From: Arsukibacterium sp. UBA5043
GTDB lineage: Bacteria; Pseudomonadota; Gammaproteobacteria; Enterobacterales; Alteromonadaceae
Reading direction: 5' to 3'
DNA length: 64,000 bases
NCBI GenBank assembly: GCA_002415085.1
Contig: DIBV01000003.1
Span: 1 to 64,000, forward strand
The notes under the pieces were generated by a model that worked only from the letters and a program-made list of their open reading frames with translations, made no database searches and was not told where the DNA came from. Numbering within the stretch: the stretch's first letter is position 1; every line of letters starts with the position of its first letter. The translations under genes and the position numbers were made by a program. Below, in pieces: positions 48,400 to 58,655 of the stretch.

Positions 48400-48460
48400 G
48401 AGAATTGTCTGGCTGCGGCTAAAACCGCCGCATGCCATTGTTAATGGTCGGAGAATTGTC
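48400..48460 (+). promoter_or_regulatory. Repeated GAGAATTGTC, candidate activator site
   Basis: The decamer GAGAATTGTC occurs twice, at 48400-48409 and 48451-48460, 51 bases apart and 65 to 125 bases before the sigma-54-like promoter. That spacing suits binding sites for an enhancer-binding protein. The second PEP-CTERM gene has no exact copy, only GAGAAATTC at 49622. Confidence 0.35.
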
Positions 48461-48524
48461 ATGAAAATTTACACCAATAAGATTATTAAATGTTAAATGT
48501 AAGCTAAAACAGTTGGTTAAAATG

Positions 48525-48540
48525 TGGCCTGATTAATGCT
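48525..48540 (+). promoter_or_regulatory. Sigma-54-like promoter of the first PEP-CTERM gene
   Basis: TGGCCTGATTAATGCT has the GG-N10-GC core of sigma-54 promoters (GG at 48526-48527, GC at 48538-48539), 64 bases before the start codon. The matching element occurs at almost the same distance before the sister gene. Confidence 0.55.
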
Positions 48541-48603
48541 TTATTTATAAGGAATGCGAATATTAGCGGTTATTCGTCCTTTTGTTCCAGCAAGGAGATA
48601 CAT

Positions 48604-49407
48604 ATGAACAAATTAACGAAGGGTATGTTGGCAGGTGCCGCACTGCTCGTTGCGCCATTTACTCAGGCGGCAGTCATTGAGTGGTCTTATAACGTAACAA
48701 CAGAATGGCTTGATGCTGAATTTAGCGCTGGTAATGGTACTCAGATTGAAAACCCCTCGCTGATTAGTTGGGGAGCAGACGGTGGTGACCATACTGATCC
48801 AACTCAAGGTTCTTTAGATTCACGCAGTGGTCTGGAAATTACTAACTCACCAGCGATGGGTAACGTGTTTACCAATAACATGATGCCTGCGCCGACAAAT
48901 ACCATTACTCATTTTAATAATGTACTGTCCAGTAACTTCGCTACCCTGCTCAGCGCAGAGGTAAGAACTACGCTGACGTTAACACCAGTTGATCCCGTTG
49001 GGCCTGCGGCACCAGCGTTTATGACTGATTTCTTTGTCGACTTTATTGAAACGCCAAACACCAGCCCTTGTGATTTTCCAAGTGACACTGTGTGTGACGA
49101 TATCTTTGTCATTCAGTTTGGTTCGTTAAACAGCGAGTTTGAATATGATGGTGTAACGTATTTCATCAGCATTGTTGAACTGACAGGTAATTTGAATCCA
49201 CTTCCTAATGCTACCTGTGCAGAAGCGGGAGTTGCTAACGGTTGTTTAGGTTTTACCACAGAAGAGAGTACTTTTACTCCGGCGCAATTTGGTTTTCTTA
49301 TCACCAGCCGCCCGGTAAATGTGCCTGAGCCAGCCATGTTAGGTTTGTTCGGTCTGGGTCTGTTAGGGTTAAGAGCTTTCGGTCGTCGCCGTTCAGCTAA
49401 AAAATAA
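48604..49407 (+). CDS. THxN-type PEP-CTERM protein, first copy
   Basis: The 267-residue exported protein has a signal peptide (KGMLAGAALLVAPFTQA) and a beta-rich middle with four cysteines in two pairs (PCDFPSDTVCDD and ATCAEAGVANGC). The C-terminal sorting signal is VPEPAMLGLFGLGLLGLRAF followed by GRRR. THFN at ITHFNNVLSS fits the family I recall as the THxN PEP-CTERM proteins. Exosortase cuts such tails and the proteins are linked to exopolysaccharide or floc formation. A close tandem copy follows. Confidence 0.9.
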   Translation: MNKLTKGMLAGAALLVAPFTQAAVIEWSYNVTTEWLDAEFSAGNGTQIENPSLISWGADGGDHTDPTQGSLDSRSGLEITNSPAMGNVFTNNMMPAPTNTITHFNNVLSSNFATLLSAEVRTTLTLTPVDPVGPAAPAFMTDFFVDFIETPNTSPCDFPSDTVCDDIFVIQFGSLNSEFEYDGVTYFISIVELTGNLNPLPNATCAEAGVANGCLGFTTEESTFTPAQFGFLITSRPVNVPEPAMLGLFGLGLLGLRAFGRRRSAKK

Positions 49408-49432
49408 ATGATGCGGTAACGTACTTCAAACT

Positions 49433-49463
49433 AAAAAAAACCGGAGCTTGCTCCGGTTTTTTT
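49433..49463 (+). terminator. Terminator of the first PEP-CTERM gene
   Basis: An A run, CCGGAGC, GCTCCGG and eight T form a strong intrinsic terminator 25 bases past the stop. The same hairpin with the same loop follows the second copy, so it was probably duplicated with the gene. Confidence 0.85.
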
Positions 49464-49663
49464 ATGCCGAAATAAAATATTAAATTGTTGGCCTGCTTTG
49501 CGTGCTGGCAAGACTAAGGCCTTTAGCGAAGTCAGTACCTCAATCTTTTGTTACCGTTTGCCTGGCTAATGACGCTAAATTCACACATTTGAAGTGTCAC
49601 GATTGTTTACATAATTAGCACGAGAAATTCAATAATTCCTTTAGAAGCATTATCTTAATTAAG

Positions 49664-49679
49664 TGGCACGTAAAGTGCT
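49664..49679 (+). promoter_or_regulatory. Sigma-54-like promoter of the second PEP-CTERM gene
   Basis: TGGCACGTAAAGTGCT is close to the sigma-54 consensus TGGCACG-N4-TTGCW, with GG at 49665-49666 and GC at 49677-49678 separated by exactly ten bases. It lies 62 bases before the start codon. The surrounding gap (49408-49741) otherwise holds only the terminator of the first gene. Confidence 0.68.
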
Positions 49680-49741
49680 GTAGAGGGTTGGAAGCAAATA
49701 ATAATGGTTGTTTGCTCATTTGTTCCATCATGGAGATTAAT

Positions 49742-50545
49742 ATGAACAAATTAAGTAAGGGGCTGCTGGCGGGCGCTGCATTACTGGTTGCGCCGTTTAC
49801 CCAGGCTGCAGTAGTAGAGTGGTCTTACAATGTTACAACGGAATGGTTGGGTGCAACATTTAGCGGTACAAATGCTAATCAAATAGTAAATGATTCATTG
49901 ATAAGCTGGGGCAGAGCAGGCGGTGATCATACTAATCCAACTCTAAGTGCTATTAATTCACGTAGTGGCATAGAAATTAGTAATTCGCCGGCAACGGGTA
50001 ATGTGTTTACCAACGGTATGCTGCCAGCACCTACTAATATTATTACTCATTACAATAACACGCTTTCCAGCACTTATAGTACCTTGACCAGTACCAGTAT
50101 CTTAACCACATTGGATTTGACGCCAGTGGATCCGGTTGGTCCTGCGGTTCCTCAGTTTACTACCAGTTTTCTTGTTGATTTTATTGAAACGCCAAACACC
50201 ACACCGTGTAATTTCCCATCAGTGACAGTGTGTGATGACATTTTTGTTATTCAGTTTGGAGCATTGAATACTGAATTTGTTTATGGCGGCCTGACATATT
50301 TTCTGAGCATTGTGGAATTATCAGGCAATTTAACACCCTTACCTGATGCAACGTGCGCTAGAGCAAGTAAAGCCAACGGTTGTTTAGGTTTTACTACCCG
50401 AGAAAAAATGTTTACTCCTGCTCAGTTTGGTTTCTTTATCACTACCCGTCCGCTAAATGTGCCAGAGCCAGCGATGTTAGGGTTATTTGGTTTAGGTTTA
50501 TTAGGTTTACGGGCCTTTGGTCGCCGCCGTTCAGTGAAAAAATAA
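49742..50545 (+). CDS. THxN-type PEP-CTERM protein, second copy
   Basis: This 267-residue paralogue has the same length and layout as its neighbour: signal peptide, ITHYNNTLSS, four cysteines in the same places and an identical sorting tail VPEPAMLGLFGLGLLGLRAF with GRRR. The middle is clearly diverged, so the duplication is not recent. I chose the ATG at 49742 because it matches the first copy; the frame is open back to 49688. It has its own promoter and terminator, so the two can be controlled separately. Confidence 0.9.
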   Translation: MNKLSKGLLAGAALLVAPFTQAAVVEWSYNVTTEWLGATFSGTNANQIVNDSLISWGRAGGDHTNPTLSAINSRSGIEISNSPATGNVFTNGMLPAPTNIITHYNNTLSSTYSTLTSTSILTTLDLTPVDPVGPAVPQFTTSFLVDFIETPNTTPCNFPSVTVCDDIFVIQFGALNTEFVYGGLTYFLSIVELSGNLTPLPDATCARASKANGCLGFTTREKMFTPAQFGFFITTRPLNVPEPAMLGLFGLGLLGLRAFGRRRSVKK

Positions 50546-50574
50546 GCGAAGCGGTGCTTTGCTGCTGAGATGAT

Positions 50575-50603
50575 AAAAAACCGGAGCTTGCTCCGGTTTT
50601 TTT
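50575..50603 (+). terminator. Terminator of the second PEP-CTERM gene
   Basis: An A run, CCGGAGC, GCTCCGG and seven T form the same intrinsic terminator as after the first copy, 30 bases past the stop. Confidence 0.85.
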
Positions 50604-50642
50604 AGTGTAAAAGTTGGGATTGATGGAATATCTTAACAATAA

Positions 50643-50668
50643 AAAAGGCGACCAACATGTCGCCTTTT
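50643..50668 (-). terminator. Terminator of the pepA-holC-valS operon
   Basis: AAAAGGCGAC (50643-50652) and GTCGCCTTTT (50659-50668) form a perfect 10-base stem with a 6-base loop. The minus strand continues in T, 20 bases past the valS stop. Confidence 0.8.
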
Positions 50669-50687
50669 GCTATACAGCCTAACCAGC

Positions 50688-53543
50688 TTACAGCGCGTTG
50701 ATTTCAGCTTGTTGGGCATCCAGCTTGCTAATCGCCTGCTGAAGTTCGGCCTGTTTGGCTCGCTCTTTTGCCAGCACGGCTTCAGGTGCTTTAGCCACAA
50801 AGCCCGGGTTATTTAATTTTCCACTAACCCGGCCAAGTTCCTGGTTAGTTTTTTCCAGTTGTTTGCTTATCCGGTTCAGTTCGGCTTCTTTATCAATTAA
50901 TCCCGCCATCGGGATCAGTAAGTCCATATTGCCAACTAACTGAGTTGCGCTGGCCGGGGCTTTTTCATCTGTTGCTAACACCGTAACGCTTTCAAGTTTA
51001 GCCATAACCATTAAAAAGTTCTGGTTTTGCTGTAGACGGCGTTGCTCTTCGTTATTCAGATTGCGCAGCAATACGTTAAGGGGTTTGCTTGGCGCAATAT
51101 TCATTTCGCCGCGTATATTGCGAATGGCGGTAATGACGGCCTTTAACCACTCTAAATCGGCCATTGCTGTGTCATCAGCCAGGCTCTCATTAAACTGGGG
51201 ATAAGCCTGTAACATGATGCTGTCACCGTCAATGAGACAAAGCGGTTTGACAGATTGCCAGATAGTTTCCGTAATAAAGGGCATTATCGGGTGCATTAAA
51301 CGCAATAAACTTTCCAGTACGGTAAGCAGAGTATGCAGGGTACCGCGTTGCTCTGCTTCGGTGCCTTTAAATAATACTGGCTTAGTCAGCTCTAAGTACC
51401 AATCGCAGAATTGGTTCCAGGTAAATTCGTACAATGCGGTTGCGGCTAAATCGAAACGGTAGTTGTCGATATGCTGGGTCACCTGTTTTACCGTCTGCTG
51501 GTATTGCGCCAGGATCCATTTATCGGCCAGCGACAACACCTTAGTCTCACTGCCAAAACCACAGTCTTTTTCTTCGGTATTCATCAGCACATAGCGGCTG
51601 GCATTCCAAAGCTTATTACAGAAATTGCGATAACCTTCTAAGCGTTTCATATCCCAGTTGATATCACGGCCGGTCGATGCCAGTGACGCCAGGGTAAACC
51701 GCACCGCGTCGGTGCCACTGGCGGTAATACCGTCCGGAAACTGTTGCTCGGTCTGCTTAGCTATTTTCTCAGCCAGTTTTGGCTGCATTAAATTACTGGT
51801 TCGTTTGGCCAGCAAATCGGGCAGGCTGATGCCGTCAATCATATCCAGCGGGTCAACGACGTTGCCCTTGGACTTGGACATTTTGTCGCCATTCTCATCG
51901 CGGATTAAGCCGGTCACATACACGGTTTTAAACGGTACCTGCGGCTTGCCCTCATCATCTTTGATAAAATGCATGGTCATCATGATCATCCGGGCTACCC
52001 AGAAGAAGATGATGTCAAAACCGGTTACCAGGACATCGGTCGGATGAAAGGTTTTTAAATCGTCCGTCTGCTGCGGCCAGCCCAGGGTGGAGAAAGTCCA
52101 CAGTGCTGAGCTGAACCAGGTATCAAGCACGTCGTCATCCTGACGCAATACCAGATCAGGGGCCAGCTGATAGCTGCTGCGAACTTCCTGCTCGGTACGA
52201 CCGACATAGACCTTGCCGTCGTTATCGTACCAGGCCGGAATGCGGTGGCCCCACCACAGCTGACGGGAGATACACCAGTCCTGAATGTCTCGCATCCAGC
52301 TGAAATACATGTTTTCGTATTGTTTTGGCACAAACTCGATCTGGCCGCTTTCCACTGCTTCCACAGCTGTTTTGGCCAGCGGTGCTACCCGCACATACCA
52401 TTGATCAGTCAGTAACGGTTCAATGACCACGCCACTGCGATCGCCATAGGGCAGGGTATTGGTTAAATTGTCGACTTTTTCTAATAAACCGGCCTCATCG
52501 AAGGCCGCGACAATCGCTTTACGTGCGTCATAGCGGTCCAGTCCCTGGTATTCTTCAGGAATAGCAGCTGTTATTGCCGGGTTAAGTTCACCATTGCTGT
52601 GAAAACATTCGCCGTCACTGCGGATAGTGGCATCCTGGGTCAGAATGTTGATCATCGGCAGCTGATTACGTTTACCGACTTCGTAATCGTTAAAATCATG
52701 CGCCGGGGTAATTTTCACGCAACCGGTGCCCTTGTCTTTGTCGGCATGCTCATCACTGATAATGGGAATGCGTCGGTTAACCAAAGGCAGCATTACTTCT
52801 TTGCCAATCAGTGCCTGATAGCGCTCATCGGCCGGGTTTACAGCAACGGCAGTATCACCCAACATCGTTTCCGGCCGGGTGGTGGCGACCACCAGATAAT
52901 TTTTGCCATCGATGGTTTGCGCGCCATCGGCCAGCGGATAGCGCAGATGCCACATATGGCCCTGCTGCTCTTTATTCTCGACTTCCAAGTCAGAAATAGC
53001 GGTGTGCAGCTTAGGATCCCAGTTTACCAGGCGTTTACCGCGGTAAATTAAGTCGTCCTGATACAGCCGGACAAACACTTCCTGCACCGCCTCAGATAAG
53101 CCTGCATCCATAGTAAAGCGTTCACGGTCCCAGTCGACGGAGTTGCCAAGGCGGCGCATCTGCGCGGTAATAGTGCCACCTGATTCAGCTTTCCAGTCCC
53201 AGACTTTCTCGATAAAAGCTTCCCGCCCCAGCTCGTGCCGGCCCGGTAAGCCGGCCGCAGCCAGCTGCCGCTCAACGACCATCTGGGTAGCGATACCTGC
53301 ATGGTCGCTACCAACCTGCCATAAAGTATTTTTGCCGCGCATCCGCTGATAGCGGGTCATCGCATCCATAATGGTTTGCTGAAAAGCATGGCCCATATGC
53401 AGGCTGCCGGTCACATTTGGCGGTGGGATCATAATGCAGTAACTACCTGCACCAGTATCGCCGGCGGGTTTAAAATAACCTTTACTTTCCCATGCGCTGT
53501 ACATGGCTTGTTCTATCTGACTGGGGTTGAATGTTTTTTCCAT
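50688..53543 (-). CDS. valS: Valyl-tRNA synthetase
   Basis: ValS charges tRNA-Val and edits mischarged threonine. The 951-residue protein has the class I HIGH motif ([13 protein letters not shown], about residues 38-50) and KMSKS ([13 protein letters not shown]). An editing domain lies between them, and a C-terminal coiled coil of about 65 residues ends it. Length equals the E. coli enzyme. It ends the pepA-holC-valS order that is usual in gammaproteobacteria, 15 bases after holC. Confidence 0.97.
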   Translation of the reverse strand: MEKTFNPSQIEQAMYSAWESKGYFKPAGDTGAGSYCIMIPPPNVTGSLHMGHAFQQTIMDAMTRYQRMRGKNTLWQVGSDHAGIATQMVVERQLAAAGLPGRHELGREAFIEKVWDWKAESGGTITAQMRRLGNSVDWDRERFTMDAGLSEAVQEVFVRLYQDDLIYRGKRLVNWDPKLHTAISDLEVENKEQQGHMWHLRYPLADGAQTIDGKNYLVVATTRPETMLGDTAVAVNPADERYQALIGKEVMLPLVNRRIPIISDEHADKDKGTGCVKITPAHDFNDYEVGKRNQLPMINILTQDATIRSDGECFHSNGELNPAITAAIPEEYQGLDRYDARKAIVAAFDEAGLLEKVDNLTNTLPYGDRSGVVIEPLLTDQWYVRVAPLAKTAVEAVESGQIEFVPKQYENMYFSWMRDIQDWCISRQLWWGHRIPAWYDNDGKVYVGRTEQEVRSSYQLAPDLVLRQDDDVLDTWFSSALWTFSTLGWPQQTDDLKTFHPTDVLVTGFDIIFFWVARMIMMTMHFIKDDEGKPQVPFKTVYVTGLIRDENGDKMSKSKGNVVDPLDMIDGISLPDLLAKRTSNLMQPKLAEKIAKQTEQQFPDGITASGTDAVRFTLASLASTGRDINWDMKRLEGYRNFCNKLWNASRYVLMNTEEKDCGFGSETKVLSLADKWILAQYQQTVKQVTQHIDNYRFDLAATALYEFTWNQFCDWYLELTKPVLFKGTEAEQRGTLHTLLTVLESLLRLMHPIMPFITETIWQSVKPLCLIDGDSIMLQAYPQFNESLADDTAMADLEWLKAVITAIRNIRGEMNIAPSKPLNVLLRNLNNEEQRRLQQNQNFLMVMAKLESVTVLATDEKAPASATQLVGNMDLLIPMAGLIDKEAELNRISKQLEKTNQELGRVSGKLNNPGFVAKAPEAVLAKERAKQAELQQAISKLDAQQAEINAL

Positions 53544-53558
53544 GAGAGTACCTGTTGT

Positions 53559-54008
53559 TCAGTCGGCGTTGACGGTAGCAGGGGTAATACCCGACTGACG
53601 ATATTGCTTATAACGTTCCCGGGCTTGCGCTTTGGCAGCGGCCTGCGAGGGAACAAACTCGATAATGTCGGTAAACCGGCTGGCAAAGGCGGGTATTTCA
53701 TTTGCCAGATTAATCAGTATCTGTCGGCTTTGTCTGGGTGGCTGCCAGCTTATTTCAACCGGCGCACCACGGGCAGGACCTTCACCAGATAAGTTATGCG
53801 GCACAAAACTATCGGCATCAAACTGCCATAGCAGCTGATCGATGAGCTCGGCATCTTGCTGGCTGGCAGTATAAACAAAAACCCGCTGGTTGGCGCGGTA
53901 AAAGTTGGCGCAAAGCTGACATGCCAAAGCAAAATGAGCTGGCGAATCGCTCAGCTCATTTTCAATTGACTGCTGGTTTTCAGCCAGCACATAAAAGGTA
54001 ACCGCCAT
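53559..54008 (-). CDS. holC: DNA polymerase III chi subunit HolC
   Basis: Chi links the clamp loader to single-stranded DNA-binding protein during replication. The 149-residue protein shows the family start VTFYVLAENQQ and HFALACQLCANFYRANQRVFVYT. The conserved end is near DIIEFVPSQAAAKAQARERYKQYR. Its ATG overlaps the pepA stop by one base (TGATG). Confidence 0.93.
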   Translation of the reverse strand: MAVTFYVLAENQQSIENELSDSPAHFALACQLCANFYRANQRVFVYTASQQDAELIDQLLWQFDADSFVPHNLSGEGPARGAPVEISWQPPRQSRQILINLANEIPAFASRFTDIIEFVPSQAAAKAQARERYKQYRQSGITPATVNAD

Positions 54009-55516
54009 CAGTGATCCTGGTTTTGGCCAGCCCGGTTAATTAAAAACTGGGTTAACAGCGCTACTGGCCGGCCGGTAGAGCCTTTGTCTTTGCCACCGCT
54101 GCGCCAGGCAGTGCCAGCAATATCGAGGTGCGCCCAGTTATATTTGCGGGTAAAGCGCGATAAAAAGCAGGCAGCAGTAATAGTACCAGCGGCGCGGCCA
54201 CCTAAGTTGCTGAAGTCAGCAAAGGGGCTTTCCAGCTGCTCCTGATAATCATCCCATAACGGCAGGCGCCAGGCGCGGTCACCACTTTGCTCTGACGCAT
54301 TGAGAATTTCATGTGCCAGCGGGTTATGATTACTTAATAAGCCTGAAGCATGTTTACCTAATGCAATAACGCAAGCGCCGGTTAGGGTGGCAACATCAAT
54401 AACCAGTTCCGGGTCAAAGCGCTCGGCATAGGTCAGCGCATCACACAGTACTAAGCGGCCTTCGGCATCGGTGTTTAGTACTTCTACCGTTTGGCCAGAC
54501 ATGGTGGTTAAAATATCGCCAGGGCGGTAAGCGTTGGCATCGGGCATATTTTCAGCGGCCGCCAGAATAGCAACCATATTGACTGGCAGTCCCAGGGCAA
54601 TAACAGCATGCATAGTACCCAGCACCGAAGCGGCGCCGCACATGTCGTATTTCATTTCGTCCATGCCATCGCCCGGTTTTAAACTGATACCGCCCGAATC
54701 AAAGGTCAGGCCCTTACCAATTAATACCATAGGCGCACTATCGTTGCCGGCACCGTTATATTTAATTACTGACATTTTCGGGCCATTTACCGAGCCCCTG
54801 CCAACAGCCAGATAAGAATTCATGCCATGGCTGGCCAACTCTTCTGCACCCAGCACTTCGACGCTGATTTTATCAGATAATTCCACCAACGCCTGCGCCT
54901 GCTCGGCCAGGTAAGCCGGGGTGCAGATGTTGGGCGGCATATTGCCCACGTCTTTACATTGCTTAATACCTGCAGCAATAGCCAGACCTTGTTCTACCGC
55001 ACGCTCGCCAATGGTTAAATCGCGCCGGGTTGGCACGTTAAAGACAATTTTGCGTAAGGGGCGGCGGGTTTCATCTTTTTTGCTTTTTAAGCGATCAAAT
55101 ACATACAGGCAGTCCTGGGTAGTTTCCACCGCATGGCGTACTTTCCAGTAGGTATCACGGCTTTTTACATGCAGTTCAGATAAAAAGCAGACCGCTTCCA
55201 TCGAACCGGTTTCGTTCAGGGTGCTGATGGTTTTGGCGATGATCTGGCGGTACTGCCGCTCATCCAATTCCCGCTCTTTGCCACAACCAACCAGCAGTAC
55301 CCGCTCGCTAAGCACATTAGGTACGTGATGTAACAACAACACCTGACCGGGTTTACCTTCTAAATCGCCGCGGCGTAATAAGTTGCTGATATAACCTTCG
55401 CTGATTTTATCCAGTTGCTCTGCTACTGCGGAAAGACGACGTGGCTCGTACACGCCGACAACAATACATGCGCTGCGTTGTTTTTCCGGACTTCCGCTTT
55501 TAACGCTGAACTCCAT
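54008..55516 (-). CDS. pepA: Leucyl aminopeptidase PepA
   Basis: PepA is a cytosolic two-metal aminopeptidase that in E. coli also binds DNA in XerCD recombination and carAB control. The 502-residue protein has the M17 signature [14 protein letters not shown] and the metal and catalytic residues in [15 protein letters not shown] and [12 protein letters not shown]. It is divergent from lptF over a 227-base gap, the standard arrangement. Confidence 0.97.
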   Translation of the reverse strand: MEFSVKSGSPEKQRSACIVVGVYEPRRLSAVAEQLDKISEGYISNLLRRGDLEGKPGQVLLLHHVPNVLSERVLLVGCGKERELDERQYRQIIAKTISTLNETGSMEAVCFLSELHVKSRDTYWKVRHAVETTQDCLYVFDRLKSKKDETRRPLRKIVFNVPTRRDLTIGERAVEQGLAIAAGIKQCKDVGNMPPNICTPAYLAEQAQALVELSDKISVEVLGAEELASHGMNSYLAVGRGSVNGPKMSVIKYNGAGNDSAPMVLIGKGLTFDSGGISLKPGDGMDEMKYDMCGAASVLGTMHAVIALGLPVNMVAILAAAENMPDANAYRPGDILTTMSGQTVEVLNTDAEGRLVLCDALTYAERFDPELVIDVATLTGACVIALGKHASGLLSNHNPLAHEILNASEQSGDRAWRLPLWDDYQEQLESPFADFSNLGGRAAGTITAACFLSRFTRKYNWAHLDIAGTAWRSGGKDKGSTGRPVALLTQFLINRAGQNQDH

Positions 55517-55743
55517 ACTTACTCCTGATTCTAAGAGACTGTGCTACTATAGCCATTAACAAATAGTTGTTAACAATTTCGATTGTACTAAAGCGCCAGC
55601 TGATGACATGGCTGAATTCTACCGTGAATTGAGAAAAAAGCTCGGCTTTCCCGGTACTTTGCCTGATAATAATTGTATTAAATAACAAGTTTACTTAAAA
55701 ATTGCCAGGTTTCCAGCAAAAAGACAGGTTTTAGGGGGCATTT

Positions 55744-56850
55744 TTGATTATTTTTCGCTATCTGATTGGGGAGGTGTTTCGTGCCCAATTGGCTGTCTTT
55801 GTTATTCTGACCAGTATTATCATCAGCCAACGCTTTGTAAAAATTCTTGCTGATGCTTCCGAAGGCGATTTGCCAGGACAATTGGTGGTCGGGATTGTCG
55901 CATTGAAATTACCGCAGCTGGCGGTGATCATTCTGCCATTAAGTGCTTTTCTGGGCATTCTGGTGGCGTATGGCCGGATATATGCTGACAGTGAAATGAC
56001 CGTATTACATTCTACCGGCGTCAGCGAGTGGTATGTTACCCGCTTAACCTTATTATTATCCGTGTTTATGGCTATTTTAGCTGGTAGCGTCACCCTTTAT
56101 CTAAGCCCGTGGGCGACCGAGCGTGAATATCAGTTGCTGGAAAAAGCTGATAGCAACGTGGGTTTATTCTCATTGGTGCCTGGCCGTTTTCAGCACACCG
56201 CTAATGAAAAGGCGGTAATTTTTGTTCAGGATATCAGCCGTTCAGGCAATACGTTATCCCGGGTATTTGTGGCACAAACCGAATTACATGGTGAGCAGGC
56301 ACAACACGCCATTGTTTATGCCGAAACCGGTGCCGTTACTGAAGATGTGGCTACTGGCGCTCAAATGCTGGAATTGCAGCGCGGCAGGCGTTACGCTGGT
56401 GATGGCCGTTCACCGGCTTACGAAGTGACTGAGTTTGGCCGTTACCAGATCCAGTTGCGGGAGCAGCAGGTCGAGCAGCGCAGGCGCAAGCTTAGTAGTT
56501 TAAGTACACCATTATTATTGCAGGAGCAAAGCGCTGAAGCCGCAGCCGAATGGCACTGGCGGATCGCTATTCCGCTGTCTATCCCTATCCTTACTCTAAT
56601 TGCTGTGCCGCTGAGCCGGGTAAACCCACGACAGGGAAAATTCGGCCGCTTACTCCCGGCGTTACTATTGTATCTGGGCTATTATGCGTTGTTAATTATT
56701 GGCCGCTCAGCTCTTGAAGACGGTAAAGTTCCGCCAGAGCTTGGACTATGGTGGTTGCATGGCGGCGCGTTATTGCTGGGACTGTTTTTGATTATGCGCA
56801 ACCGATCTGGCGCTCAGCGGTTTCGTGGCTGGTTAGCGGGGCGCAGTTGA
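55744..56850 (+). CDS. lptF: LPS export permease LptF
   Basis: LptF pairs with LptG and the LptB ATPase to extract LPS from the inner membrane. The 368-residue protein has three membrane helices at each end around a periplasmic jellyroll domain (about residues 130-260). It starts at TTG (55744) with AGGGGG six bases upstream. lptG follows after one base. Confidence 0.96.
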   Translation: MIIFRYLIGEVFRAQLAVFVILTSIIISQRFVKILADASEGDLPGQLVVGIVALKLPQLAVIILPLSAFLGILVAYGRIYADSEMTVLHSTGVSEWYVTRLTLLLSVFMAILAGSVTLYLSPWATEREYQLLEKADSNVGLFSLVPGRFQHTANEKAVIFVQDISRSGNTLSRVFVAQTELHGEQAQHAIVYAETGAVTEDVATGAQMLELQRGRRYAGDGRSPAYEVTEFGRYQIQLREQQVEQRRRKLSSLSTPLLLQEQSAEAAAEWHWRIAIPLSIPILTLIAVPLSRVNPRQGKFGRLLPALLLYLGYYALLIIGRSALEDGKVPPELGLWWLHGGALLLGLFLIMRNRSGAQRFRGWLAGRS

Positions 56851-56851
56851 T

Positions 56852-57919
56852 ATGTTGAAAATTCTCGATTTATACATAGGCCGCACCATTCTGGCGACGT
56901 CGGCCTTAACCCTGAGTGTGTTAATTGTGTTATCCGCATTGTTCCGGTTTATAGATCAAATGCGTTCAATAGGTCGTGGCTACTATGACATGGTGCATGC
57001 GGCACTGTTTACCCTGTACAGCATGCCTGGTGATTTAGTACTGTTTTTTCCAATGGCAGCATTAATTGGCGGCTTAATTGGTATGGGCATGCTGGCCAGC
57101 AGCAGTGAGTTAGTTGTCATGCAGGCAGCCGGTATGTCCCGCTTAAATATTATCAGCTCAGTCATGAAGTCAGCTATTGTCATGGTGCTGGTGGTGATGG
57201 CCGTGGCAGAATGGGGCGCGCCGGTAAGTGACCGGGCGGCGCGTGAGCTTAGAATAAAAGCCATTTCAGATGGTAATTTATTTGCCGCCAGACAAGGTGT
57301 CTGGGCAAAGGATGGTGTCAGCTTTGTTAATATTAAAGAGGTTGACGATGTCGGTAATTTGACCGGTTTAACTATCTATAAATTTAATAACGACTTACAG
57401 CTGGACACCGTCGTCACCGCAGACAGCGCAGTGTACCGCACAGACCGTTGGCGCTTGCAGAACGTCACGGAACTTACTTTTACTGCCGACCGTGTTGTGC
57501 GAAATAATTTGCAACAGCAACAATGGCGCTCCAGTTTAAGCCCCGATAAGTTAGGGGTGGTCACGATCAAACCCGAAATGCTGTCGCTGACTGGTCTGGC
57601 ACAGTATGTTGATTACCTTGAACAAAATGATCAGGAAGCCAGCCGTTATGAGCTGGCCTTTTGGCGAAAGGTACTGCAACCGTTGTCCGTTGCCGCTATG
57701 TTATTACTGGCACTTAGCTTTATTTTCGGGCCGCTGCGCAGTGTCACTATGGCAGCCAGGGTGCTGCTTGGTATTCTCACCGGCTTTGGTTTTTTTATGA
57801 GCAACGAGTTATTTGGCCCACTGGCACTGGTGTATCAGCTGCCGCCGTTAGCCGGTGCCATGTTACCTAGCCTGCTGTTTATGGGGCTGGCGCTCTATTT
57901 TATGCGCAAGAAGGTGTAG
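56852..57919 (+). CDS. lptG: LPS export permease LptG
   Basis: LptG is the second transmembrane subunit of the LptB2FG exporter. The 355-residue protein has the same six-helix and jellyroll layout as LptF; it begins LKILDLYIGRTILATS and ends FMRKKV. It lies one base after lptF and closes the pair, convergent with an RDD gene. Confidence 0.96.
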   Translation: MLKILDLYIGRTILATSALTLSVLIVLSALFRFIDQMRSIGRGYYDMVHAALFTLYSMPGDLVLFFPMAALIGGLIGMGMLASSSELVVMQAAGMSRLNIISSVMKSAIVMVLVVMAVAEWGAPVSDRAARELRIKAISDGNLFAARQGVWAKDGVSFVNIKEVDDVGNLTGLTIYKFNNDLQLDTVVTADSAVYRTDRWRLQNVTELTFTADRVVRNNLQQQQWRSSLSPDKLGVVTIKPEMLSLTGLAQYVDYLEQNDQEASRYELAFWRKVLQPLSVAAMLLLALSFIFGPLRSVTMAARVLLGILTGFGFFMSNELFGPLALVYQLPPLAGAMLPSLLFMGLALYFMRKKV

Positions 57920-57946
57920 TCAGCGCTCTTTATTAAAAATGCTGCA

Positions 57947-58462
57947 TCAGCGTGCTTGCTGATGCACATTCAGGCTTTTACTGTGCTCTTTACTAATAAC
58001 CACCATCTGGCTGGCGGTAAGCTGATCCTGCAACGCCAGGCCTTTACCCCAGCGCAGCCATAACCAAAAGTTGCCTACACCAAAAAGCGCCAGCAATGCC
58101 CGGGCGAGTGCTTGCAGTGGAACCAGCGGCAAGCCATTTTGCTTTACCACCACAATACGCCAGGCCCGCATGCCAAGGGTTTGGCCGGCCTTGCACCAGA
58201 AGTAAACATAAAAACTCAGAATTACCGCCACCAGATAAGCAAAATACAGCCAGCGACGCAGCCCGGTATTCAGGTAATCAGCAATGTCACTGTAACCGCT
58301 CAGGTTTACCATTCCGCCCCAAGCCAACATTTGTACCAGCAACATGGCAATACCGGCCGCCAGCATTACCAAAGCAGCCAGTACCAGAATATCGTAGATC
58401 ATTGCTGCTAAACGCCGGGCAAAACCGGCACGGGGGGCAGTGGCTAGCGCATGGGAAAGCAT
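57947..58462 (-). CDS. RDD-family membrane protein
   Basis: The 171-residue protein has an RDD-type start (AGFARRLAAMIYDILVLAAL with the Arg and Asp residues that give the family its name). It has about three membrane segments and the conserved GQTLGMRAWRIVVVKQNG. A possible transport or ion role has been suggested for some relatives, but function is unknown. It lies beside lptFG, as in many gammaproteobacteria. Confidence 0.88.
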   Translation of the reverse strand: MLSHALATAPRAGFARRLAAMIYDILVLAALVMLAAGIAMLLVQMLAWGGMVNLSGYSDIADYLNTGLRRWLYFAYLVAVILSFYVYFWCKAGQTLGMRAWRIVVVKQNGLPLVPLQALARALLALFGVGNFWLWLRWGKGLALQDQLTASQMVVISKEHSKSLNVHQQAR

Positions 58463-58597
58463 AGTAAAGTCCTGTCAGTAATCTGCGGCAAGTTTAACAC
58501 GGCCGAATTTTTTTACGATGCCAGGCCCGGCTTTTTTCCGCATTGCTGTAATTTTGCGCAATTAAAAGCGAATTAAAACAAAGTGTCATAAAAGCAC

Positions 58598-58625
58598 TTG
58601 CCAAGCTTTAGCAGCACCGTATAAT
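58598..58625 (+). promoter_or_regulatory. Sigma-70 promoter of tRNA-Leu
   Basis: TTGCCA (58598-58603) and a perfect TATAAT (58620-58625) are 16 bases apart, 30 bases before the tRNA. Confidence 0.65.
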
Positions 58626-58655
58626 GCAGGCGTTTACTTCAAAATATCCCTCAGT

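Larger units (their letters stand above)
48218..48603. other. Divergent regulatory gap between nhaC-type and PEP-CTERM genes
   Basis: No gene is seen in these 386 bases, which are A+T rich. The right part holds two copies of GAGAATTGTC (48400-48409 and 48451-48460) and a sigma-54-like promoter (48525-48540) for the first PEP-CTERM gene. The left part should contain the promoter of the antiporter gene, but I see no clear match. Confidence 0.5.

Noticed and set aside
48604-50545. Exosortase or polysaccharide operon near the PEP-CTERM genes
   Set aside because: Neighbours are an antiporter and valS. No sortase or glycosyltransferase was found in the window.
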